A stretch of 64,000 bases of DNA from Atherinomorus stipes (lineage: Eukaryota > Chordata > Actinopteri > Atheriniformes > Atherinidae). Below the pieces are notes generated by a model that saw only the letters and a list, made by a program, of their open reading frames with translations, searched no databases and was not told the DNA's origin. The DNA is taken from the NCBI GenBank assembly GCA_023101725.1, contig JALJCO010012618.1, forward strand, positions 186,001-250,000. Direction: 5' to 3'. This document shows, one piece after another, positions 39,001 to 51,000 of this stretch. How positions within the stretch are numbered: position 1 is the first letter of the stretch; each line of letters begins with the position of its first letter. A program made the translations under genes and the position numbers.

Positions 39001-42000
39001 CCTGGCTGCAGTCATGTCATATTTAGGCCCATTTGGGCCTGATATACGCACAGAACTGTTGAGCAAGTGGAGGGAGCTGTGCCAGACAGGGATTATCAAC
39101 ATAAATCCCAAGGATTTCAGAGCCTCCTTGTTTACAGACATAGACATTAAACCCATTTCTCCCTCCCTTGGGTTTCCCATTGCTGTGACTGAGAAGCTGC
39201 AGCTGCCTCTCTGTCATACTTTAGGGTTGAACGAGTGGCAGCTTGAGGATCCTCTGTCTGCCAGGCTACTGGTTAAGCTGTTGCTGTGGGGATTCACATG
39301 CTCATGTTCTCAGCACTGGCCTCTTCTGGCTGACATTGAGCAACATTCAGAGATAAGCTCTCAAAACAAAGTCATCACAGGTATGCCCTTAAACTTAAGG
39401 AACATGTTTCTGTTTTGTGCTTCAAGTCACAAATTCATTTAAATTTGATTGTCTCAGAATTATGAAAATGAGCCTAAAGACAAAGCATCAGACCAGTTTG
39501 TTTCTTCTACTTTTTTATATATAAAATTTTTTTTTTGTTTAGTGTATGCTTATGATCAGGTATGTCTGATATTATCTGCATTAAAATGTGATATCGGAAA
39601 ATATTGGTATCGGGTTTGTAGGACCGATATTATCAAAATTTAATCAGATTTTGTTCTATTAGCACCGGTCCAGCATGTATAAAACTCTGTGTTGTTCTGG
39701 AAGAATTCACATCCCAGCACTCCTTTTAGAGTCATGTGACTACAGTGCAGCTGCTGCTGCTACAGACTGACTTGCTTTGAAGTTGCTTATAATATGTCTG
39801 GTTTTAAGTTGTTGGTTAAGTTACCAAGTTGTCAGAAACATTATAATTAGCCACATGTTGGCTAATACCTGCTAATATCTGATGTATGGCAGTCAGATGT
39901 CCAAAATGAACTCCTCTGGCTGGATTAAAGGGGAAGTTTATTTTTTTTCAACCTGGACCTTTTTTCTTTTATGAAATGCATTCATTTACTCACCCAGACA
40001 CTTTTGGTGTAACTTGAATTCTTCAGGAGATATTTAGATCCACTCGAGATCATCTTATGTCCAATATAATGTAAGTGATGCGGGCAACCTCGCACAGCCT
40101 CTAAATAAGGCATTATCTGCCACAAACTCCGTCATTTCACCAATGTTTTGTTAGAAAACATTAGTCGGACCCCTTTGTGAGCTCGAAGCAGCTTTGAGTT
40201 GCTTATTTGTGGTGATTCATCCTTATTTACAGACATTTACTTGCTCTGGTGTCGCATAACAGTGACGTCATCAAAGCCGCCGCAGTAAAAATGTCTGTAA
40301 ATAAGGAAGGATCACCACAAAAAAGCCACTTCAAGCCCACAGAGGGTCCGACTAATGTTTTGTAACAAAACATTGGTGTAATGAAGGAGTTTGTGGTAGA
40401 TAATACCTTATTTAGAGGCTGCATGAGGTTGCCCACATTCCTTGCATTATATTGGACATACAGTACGCTGTTCTCGAGTGGATCCAAATATCTCCTGAAG
40501 GAATTCAGGTTACACCAAAACTGTCTGGGTGAGTAAATGAACATATTTCATGGTAGGAAATAGGTCCAGACTGAAAAAAAAACCCAAAACTTCCCCTTTA
40601 AGGCTATTTTTGAGATCTTTGCTCTTGGAACTAAATATAGTTGAATCTCTCAGAATATGAGAGATACAACCTCACAATTGTCTGCATAGATCTGTGTCGG
40701 TTTAAATCTAATATCGGAAATAAGAGTTGGGCAATATCAGATATCAGTGATAAAGCCAATATCAAACATCCCTACTTATAATCTCTCATTTTTTATGTTT
40801 TGGCTTTAAACAAGACAATGCTGGATTTGTGAATTGTCCCATATCTTTGCTTCAAATTTGTTACATATTTGCTCTATAGGAGAGAGTGTAAAGCTTGAGA
40901 AGGAGTTAAAGTTTGAGATGGTGGTTTGCGCAGATGATGTGGAGCTGCTGGACAAGCTGGACCATGCTGCTGAGAAAGGTGACTCAGAACAGGTTCCGCA
41001 AGAGAAATGTACATGCAATTATAAACATAACAGTTTATTTTCTATGGTGGTATATTCATTGATACTTTGTGTTTTCAGGATTGAGAGTCCTGGTTACTCA
41101 CATGGAACGTGCGATTCCTAGTCCCGAGTTTCTGGCAAAATTGGAACGCCCTTCTGGATGTTGCTTTCCAGGTTTTCAGCACCCTTCTCAGTTGATCCAC
41201 CCTGAGTTCTGCCTCTTCTCTGCACCCATCTGCCTGTCAGTCTACTTAACAGTGGTGAGTATTTCATGTGTGATTGGCTTTGTTATCATCAACCTTGTAG
41301 TTTACTTTGTTCAAGATTTTAATAAAGTAGATGTATAGACTTTTGTTCTTATTTTAGTGAAAGCTAAATTGATAATATTCAAAGAAATAGACCCTTGAGC
41401 AGCTTTCACATTGGCCTGTTTTGGGTTCATAAAACCATCATGGCAAGACGGGAGCTCTGAGAGTTTAGGCTCACTGAGTTGTCATCAGACAACCACACAC
41501 AAGTTTAAGTTATTTCAATTTCAGCATAAAGCACACAGAAAGTATGCACAAATTATTTTTCACATCGTGTGGGATATAAACAGTAATTGATCGGGAGGAA
41601 AGACCCTTACACAGACAAACCCTACAAGGAGCAAGTGAACTAGAGTCTATGGAAATTACCCTTTTCTTGAAAGTAGTAACTTAAAGTCTACTCTTGTTTG
41701 CTAGCAATCCACGCATCCATTTTGGTTCGTGTCCGTGTGGTTGACCTCTCCCTGAGCTCAGAGGAGATCCAGGAGCTGATGCTGACACAGCTGCTACAGT
41801 CTGAGCGCAGAGACCTGCTGATTCAACACTTGCGATTTCAGAATCACAATCAGATGCTGCAGGAGAAACTGGTCACAGAAGAGGTGAACAGACAAACCAT
41901 CAGCACCATTATGGGCTATACTCTTTGTGTTGGTTATTTTGTCTTGTCTGATTAGTTATACAGTAGACTGAAATTATTGTATGGTCTCTCTTTTTTATTT

Positions 42001-45000
42001 GAGTAGTCTTTTCTTCAACTAAATTGACTTCCAGTTATTATTTTCCTCTTTGTTTTAGGCTTGAAAGCCACCTGACATTTAGCTTGTGTGTTGTCTAAAC
42101 TCAGTTTGTGAATTATGCCAGTTGTGCATTGGATTAAAGTGATCTTAGTCATTTATAGCTGAGGTGTTGCTGTAAATCTGAAGTATTTTCTTAAATTAAT
42201 TCAAATCAGAGTACAATGCTGTCATGATAAATACATTAGTTTATATTCATAGCTGCTGTTCATTCATTTACTGTTGCCATTCTTGTCACAGGATGCTGTG
42301 ATGGACCGCATCCTGCAGTCTGACATCTTTTTGCTGAAAGACAAAGATTTTCTTTCCCATGTGGCTGCCTGTCAAGAGGAAATGGAGAAACTGCAGACTG
42401 AGGTCAAGCAGCTGAGCGAGGAGCTGGAGCACCACAAGTCCCTGCTGGCTGCTCCACGCCAGTTAATGAAGCTAGCTGCTGCCCTCTACCAGGCGCTGCA
42501 GGCAGTGTCCCGCCTTTCTCCTGCATATTACTTTTCCCTGCATGGTTTCACCACAGTGATGCAAGAGGCTCTCAGGGTAAAGGGCAAGTTATTAGTGTCA
42601 GATCCAACTGGAAAAACAACCAGTTGCATGTTACCAGAGATTATGAACGCAATGATTCTCCAGCTGCTGGTACAATACAAGCCACGTCTCTTCAAGAGTC
42701 ACACTGCTGTTCTGAAACTGTTGGTGTCTTTGGCTCTGCTCAAGCACAACCAGCTTTGCTCTGAGGCAGAGATTTTGGCCTTCCTCTGTGGTTTTGAAGA
42801 CACAGAACATCCTGTAACTGACGCCTGCAGCTCTTCTGTCACTACTTCATACTCCTCTGGTGGCCTTCCCAGCTGGATACCCTCTCATATCCACTCAGGG
42901 CTTCTCTACTTGGAAAGGATCCCCACTTTTAGAGGGCTGATTGCTTCCCTCTGTGCTTCCCCCACACAGTGGCAGGAGTACTTGCGTTTGCCATCTTGCA
43001 CTGTAGCAGGACCTGTTCCCTGTCGCTCTCACTCTCATCTCTCTTTGCTACAGCGGGCTCTCCTCTGGAGGACCATCCTCCCAGACTCTCTGGAGGAACT
43101 AGCAGATGTTATAGTCGCCTGCCAACTCTGTTTGCCTGTGAAGACAAATTTGACTGACTTTCCAAACACTGACAACACAGTAGCTCTCTCAGCGCATTTG
43201 GTCAAATATGAAAGAGCCATTATTCTTATGTTGCCAAATCCAGAAAAAGATACGCAAATGAGCGTTCAGCCTCTGCATTTAATAAATCAATTTGCCCACT
43301 ATTTAAAAGAAAAAAATGAGGTGACTAAACAGAATTACTTTTTTTTTTTTTTTAAGCCAAATACTTTTGATTTAGCGCTTGATGTTTATTTTGATACCTT
43401 TTAGGTCCAAGTGAAAGCAATATCTTTTGGGGCCCTGTGTGACAGAGAGTTTATCCTTTCATTGCTGGATAAAGCAATTCGTGATGGCCACTGGTTGGTC
43501 TTCAATAACTGTCATCTCTTGGAACACTGGGATGATGAAGTTTTGGCTCACATCAGTCAGCTGATCTCCTCCTTCAAAGGTAAGTCATTCGTCAAGAGTC
43601 AGTATAAATTGTTTTTGTTATAAGCAAATGCTTCCAACTCAAGTGACAAATCATTTTATGTACAATATATGCCTTTGTAATTACTTAGTTGCTTTCCTTT
43701 GTTTTACACAGAGGAACAGTCCCTGATTCATCCATGCTTCAAATTGTGGTTTGTAACACAAGAAAAAGCTTCTCACTTTGTGCCAGGTAGATCTCTTATT
43801 GACAGTATATTTTACAATCATTAACTGTATGGCTTGGTCATTTTTTTGCCATAGAAATGATCCAATAAAGCCAGCCTGTCTTATTTTATCAGCTAATGCA
43901 ATCTCTCTTATAGGGATGCAAGATAATCTTTTTAAAAACTGATACCAATAACCAATAAATTTCAGCCCCTAAAGGCTGATACCGACAACTAATAACCAAT
44001 AACACACATACATACCTAATCATTACATCAACTTAACAAAACCAAAGACTCTTTAAAGGTTCAGTTTATAAGAATTACTAACATCTAGTGGTAAAGATGG
44101 TTATTTAAAAGAAAATATGTTTTCTTTAAAATGACTTCATATTCCAAGTACTGTTGTGAATGTATGGTGGCCATTAGTTGCCAAAATTCTCCCAGACATA
44201 ATGACGTTTTCATCTGTGAGTGGATCCAGTGGTCTCAGGTGTCATGAGAATGATGACATCAATATGACTGTACTATGAGTAACTAATTTTGATATCTTTT
44301 AAGGCATGACTTATCCCAAACAGTGCTCTAACTTCCCTTAAACAAAGCTGTTACAGCAGTTTTTAAAGTTCAGAGGGTTCTCACTTCCCACACATTGTTT
44401 TGTCCATTCAGGAACACCGTAGTAAAAATGGTGGAACAAATATGGCAGCCTTCATGTACAGTATGTGCAACCCCAGCAAGTAGATATAAATGACTCATTC
44501 AAAGAAAATGAACGTATAACAGTTATTCTAGTTAGTGCAGGGCAATATGGCCCAAAATATTTATCACAATATAAATGATAAAATTTGCTATAACAATATA
44601 ACTGGCAATATGATTGACAGGCAAAATACTTGAAAATTGCACAACTTTATTTGTGCAAATGAACATTTACAATTTCTTTTTACTTTAACAACCAACCGTT
44701 TCTGATGTAGATTGAAGTTATAACTTTTTATGAAATTAGCTGTGCAGATGTTGCAAATCCCTCCCTGTCAGTTAATTGAAGCAAAAAGCATTTCCAGTGG
44801 AAATGGGCTGCATATCCTGAGCAGAACCATGTATAGCATTGCTGGAGAACCTAACCTTAGTCCTGCATTTATTCAATGTTTCCTTGTTCTAGCACACCTG
44901 ATTCAAAATAATGAGTCTCTGAGCAGAACATGATCATATTTATGAGCAGAACGTTCATCTCACGCGGCTATGAGAAGTATTGAGTGATCACTCTGACATT

Positions 45001-48000
45001 CGAGGCGGGCGGGGTTAACTCAGACAAGCTGGACGTGGAAAACGATGCGCTGATGCGAAGTTAAACGGGTGGCTTTAATAAACAGCTGATCGAAGGGGTG
45101 AATAAGAACGAACTATATACAGCACATGGCATTTAGATACATGGACACCGCCGCGTGCGTAACCCCGCCCACCTGCGACAAACAAAATTTTTCACAGTCA
45201 TACCCCCGCATTAATAACCACCCGCCACGGAAGTAGCTTCACGTGGATGATGACATGACCAAAACTAATCTTTCTAGTTCTACCGGCCTTAAGAACAAGA
45301 AGGAAGTTCTCGCTTCTTATGGAGGATGGAACAATCTTTAAGTCAGTGCGCTGCTTTGACTTTACTCCTCCTCGTCGCTGCCAGGCTGGCTGCATGTGCG
45401 TTTGACAGTATCAAATCAATGGCAGTGCGCATGCGTGTTTCACTCATAATATATCATGATATTTCATTTTCTTATCATTCCCTAATGTTACACCGGTATT
45501 TCGTGAACGATATGATATGACCCAGCCCCAATTCTAGTGCAGCAATTACACATCAGTTGAAACACAGTTTTGAATTATATATCACATTTTTTGCCATTGA
45601 CCTTTAATTTTTTCACACTGTACCTTTTAAAAGAAGAAATATTTATGTTTTTCCCAGTGAAAAACTATTGGCAAGCCTCTCAAACATTCTCGAAAAGATA
45701 TCAAACAAAACTATTCGATATCTCAAATGCACATTAACGTAAAGGGACAAGAGGCAGGAATTGTGAAAGAATAAACAAGCATGTTCAGTTTTTTAATACT
45801 AATGGGTGATGAAGCACTAAAAAACGAAAAAGAAAGAGCCCACCCACGTCTCTCTCCGTTGCCTTGAACAGGCTGTATAATGCGCTGCGATTCAGTGGCT
45901 GAATTTCCTGCGCTGTTCTGCGGATGTGACGTGAAATGACTGCATCCGCGTCCTCAACAGTTTTAATACAGGAAGGAGATGGCTGCGGTAAATTCAAACA
46001 CTGTAAGGGACAGTTATGGATTCTTCTGCCGTCAGCAAACGACCCAGATCAACTGAAAGACACTGAGAAGTGTAACTACGAAGAAAAAGACTTTATCAGT
46101 GTAGTAAACAACGTTATAGCTTCAGTTTTGTGCACGCTCCCGTGATGGCTTGGCTCGTGGCTGCAGTTACCCGCAGCGCCAGTTGCGGCAGTTGCGAGTC
46201 TCAGTTCTTAATCTTGCCTCAAGTCCCATTAAATAAGGTGCATTGCTTACTGATAAAGAAAATAAGGCTCCTTGAACTGATGCAAATACATGCATCAGGA
46301 TTACAAACTGAAAAAGCGAAATGAAGAAGTTAAAAAAAAGCACGAACAAGTTAGATTCAAACATGTATGTTAACACAATCTGAAAAACTTAATTTTTAAA
46401 TAATAATTATGACCGACAGGTTAGACTTGTCTATGTAAATAGAGTGCATTTTTGAACAACAATAATCTGTCTCATAATGTGAGAGGAGCACTGCCATACT
46501 GACAAAAATGACATATACAGTATGTTATTGGGGCAAATTGTCATGATATTGGAATGATGTAATAATTTACTGTTATCGACCTGGTAATTACCAGCCCAAT
46601 AGTTATCCTGCACCCCTAATCTCTTACTTTGGGAAAGAAATGTAATAATGTGGTTTGAGAATCTCTGAATAATTATTTCAGTGACAATTACTGCACGTGT
46701 TCCAGCTGCAGTGCGAGTGTGTGCCCTGCCGCTGGTCTGGGACTCCCCCGGGGATTTGAAGGAGGAGCTCAGCTCTTCTTTGCGACAGGTGATGTCAGTC
46801 AGTCAGTTCCAGTCATGGCCAGATGTCACCACTGACAACATGGAGCTGCTTCTCCGCTGTGCCATCTTCCACTCCATTTTGCTGCAGAGACAGACCTATA
46901 AATATTTAAGCTGTGCAAGAATCTATCACTGGTGAGGAAATAGGTGCTCATACTGTAAACAGTGGATACTCCAAGATAGATGTGATTTTCTTCCCCAGAT
47001 ATTTGATTTATGTGTCAAACCTATGTGAAATATCAAGCATGATCTGACAGTGTACTGTACTGTTTTTTTTTTTTAATTCTGAGAACGTTTTTGCTTATTT
47101 ATATGGATTATTTCCTTTTTCATGAAGGAGTCAGGATGACCTGCTTGCTTTAACAGATGCATATATTTGCATTGCCAGTCTCTGCAACAACAGTACTGAA
47201 GTTTTGCAATATATAGCAGGTAAGGCGAGTGGAAACAATGAAACTTATTAATGCAGTTACCGTTGACTTTGACTATGTATTTCTTTCCATTGCTAGTCAA
47301 TCTAATCCACGGTGGCCATGTAATGGACTCTGCAGATTTGGAGGTGGTTGAAAATGTTGCCAAGTCATGCTTTGGAACAGTGCCATCTCTTTTGGGGAAT
47401 GGACCACACACCCTTACAAATGTCATCAACAACTGTGGCCATTTTGGTAATCAGATCTGTTCTTAATTTCCAGTAATCCTGAAAGAAGGCTGATTTTATA
47501 TCAAATGTTCGTGGTTCTGTGGTTAAATAGATTTTCAAGGACAACTGAATCAAATAATAGACACAGACATTAATGTTGTAAACTCCAGCTCTATTATTGT
47601 CTGATCAATGAATTTGATAGCATTCCAACTTAAAAAAAAAAAAAAAAAAAAAAAGCAGAAAAAGAAATAAAAATGATCTCTGACCACAACTGAACAGACC
47701 TTAAGTTAAAGTGTACCATTTTAAATACTTTAACTATTAAACTAGCCAGGGATGCAGGGTATTGGAATTTTTGCTGATATCAGATATGCCGATATTTTAA
47801 AACTCGTGGCCGATAACTGATATCGATACCGATATTAAAACTGTAAAAAATAATCAGTAATTGAAAAAAGCAGTTTTGTTATCCGTTTCCGACACTTTAA
47901 AAAAATAGGGGTGGGAAAAAATATTGATACACTGAAATATTGCGATATTTTCATATGCCGATATCAAATTGATATTTAAAAACGCAGTATCGGTCTTTTT

Positions 48001-51000
48001 TTACTTACAAAATCTTGCAAGATTTCATCGTTCTGTTAACGACTTGCGATATTTTGTGAATTCTGGCTAAATTTCGCTAGTAAAATAGATCAATACTTCG
48101 TCTTTAAATGTTGACATTTTTATGAATTCTTATGAGATTTCGTGAAGAAATATTGCAAGATTTTGTTTGTAAAATAGATCGATGTCACGTTTTTAAATGT
48201 CAATATGATATATGACAGTGTATGATTAAGTGTATCAATATTATTTGATATTATTCTGGTGTTAACGAGCAGTTAATGAGGTGTTAACGTTCAGATAACG
48301 GCAGATAAATAAAAAAGGAATAAAATGTCCGGTTCCGATTTAGTTTGTACAACATAGCTGATGGAATAAGTGGAAAGAATGCCGTCACTAGACAGCTGTG
48401 GAGTGTGCAATTGTTATGCAACGGGGCTGGAGCACTATGGGACATTCTCGTTAGCTAGGATATCCCATTTCAGCAGGCTACCGTTTCGGCGTTTCAGTGT
48501 GTGTGGACTTGGCCACTCTATAGCCTATGCAGTCTGCGCACTTCGCAGTGTGCAGACTGCAACATGAGACACAGCAATAGCAACAGTTTTGCCGTGTCCG
48601 AGCGCAGTTGGGTGTACCAGAAAATCGGCCCTGATATAGGTTACGCTTTGCTCCTAATGCAAAATGTGATTACATGCATAAAACTTTGCTACGCGTTAAT
48701 TTTCTCATAATCAATTAATCATAATTAACGTCCCACCCCTATTTATTCTGTATTGATTCAGTGTTTTTTTTACTTTTATTTTTTAGATTTGTCAAGATCA
48801 TTGCAGGTTTTGGAGCCATGTTTTCGACGTTCAGCAACCAGTGAATCGGCGTTGCTTGGTTTCAGTGAGGATGTGCCATCTGAGAAAACCAAGATCAACA
48901 GCCACAACCTGAACTTATTACTGCAGGCCTCCCAAACGCCTCTTGCTCAAATAAAGAGTTTCAGCACCAGACAGGAACAGTTTCCCAAACTGCCAGCCTA
49001 CAGTCATACAAAAGAGAGACTAGAGACTCTGAACAGTTACCTCTCACACAAGAAAGGCAGCACAGTTAAAGATGTGGAATCTGTTCCTCTCAGTCCCATT
49101 CGTGACTTCCTCCAGGCAGAATGGGATGAACTCACTGATTTGGTGTCCTTGTTCCTCTCACAGCTCCGACAGCCTGTTCGGTACATGATGTCTGTTTCTC
49201 CTCCCCTCAGCTTCACTGACCTATCTCACTTGGAGAAAAGGGCAGATTTGCTCAGCGCTTATCTTTGGCATGGCAGTGCTTCAGATCCACCTGGTGCCTA
49301 TAGACTATCTGCTTTTAAAAACCCCCGAGGCTTCCTGGTGGCAGTGATGAGAGAAGCAGCTCAAATGAATCACAGATATATCAGTGACATAAAGCTGCAT
49401 TTCCAGGTAAAGTATACATCTGAAATTATGCTAGATTCATCTGTAAAAGTTGGACTTCTGTTAATAATAATTACATTTTACGTTCTTACAATAAACAATT
49501 CCAGGTAGATAATGATAATAACCTCATGATAAATGCTCTTGCCCCTCCAGGTTCTGAGTCATAGCACATACCCAGCTTTGCTTCCTCCAGGTGCTGTGTA
49601 TTTGTGTGGCTTGGAGTTAAAAGGAGCATCATGGGATTCGGAGCTGGGAGCTCTGCAGGACTCTAGCTCTTCTCTGCCAGTTTCAATGCCACTTCTTTGT
49701 GTCAAGGCTGAATTAAGGAGCCCTGCCACAGATACTTTGTCTTGTAAATGTTCATATTTGATGGACGAAGGTAATGTTCAAGCTGCAGGTGTCTCCCCGC
49801 TGACCCCTACACAGTTACCTATCTACCACTGCCCGCTGTATATAAACAAAGGGCAGGATGGTGGAAACTGGGGACTGGCAGAAGCTAACATTGTCTCAAA
49901 GATTCCCCTTTGTGCCAACCTAAATCCTGTTCTGTGTAGCTTGAGAAGGGTGAGACTTGTGAGTACACTGTGACTGATCTGGGCTGCTGACACCTGCTGT
50001 GCTGTATCTGACTGACAGTCAAGCGTGCCAATGTCGCCGTGCAGTGTGTTGCCAGGATTTATGCAAACTCTCAAATAAATTTGTGATGCCACCATACTGT
50101 CTGTTTATTCCTTTGGTAATGCTGTGAAAAGAGATTTTCATTCAAATTTTTATGTCATACTGATCCCGAATTCACAAAGCTTAAAGGGTAGAGAGCTCTC
50201 ATGTAAAGGAAGGGTTGTCTTATTTTGTTGGAAAATCAGTTCAAAAGAAAAAAAAAAGAAATGACACATAAAATTTGACACAATAGGTCTTAACATTTTT
50301 TAGACATTTGTGAATATTTATTGTCATTCTGGCTTGCGTTTGTAATAATAGTAATTCTCTTCCTGTAGGTAACATGGACAGGCATCACTATGAGACTTTT
50401 GAGAAGTTTGGCAACAATACATTTCTACTACACCTTGACAACGGGAGGGCGTGAGTATTTTAGCTGGTGTGTGTGTTCCCTGTACAACGTGCTAGCGTTA
50501 ACATCCTAATTCAGCATTTGGTCTGACTGTGATTGTGACTGGTTCTGGATCTGTCATCACCCCAGATTTGGGCGTCACTCCAAAGATGAGCCCTCCATCT
50601 TAACTCCACTAAAGCAATGTTGCAGGTACAAACACGGTTGTCATGAAATGTCAATTCTTTATTTTGCCCATTTTTCTACATTACTACATTTAGTAAATTC
50701 AGCGAACATTAATCCCATTTAATTTAACACAGGACAGGTAATTTAACTTGGCAGGATTATTTTTTGGTGTAGATATATTGCCAAAAAAGTGGATATCACC
50801 AACTGACAAAATGCCTTTTAAGTCATCATCATTTGTCTCTATGGTTCTATAGCCAGGCCTATAGTTTCAGTCTTTAGTCTCAGTTTGAGAACCACTGGTT
50901 TAAAGGTACAGTTTATGTAAGAATTACTGACATCTAGTGGTAGAGATGGGTATTTAAAAGATGAGACGTTTTCTTTCAAGTTATTTCATATTCCAAGCAC

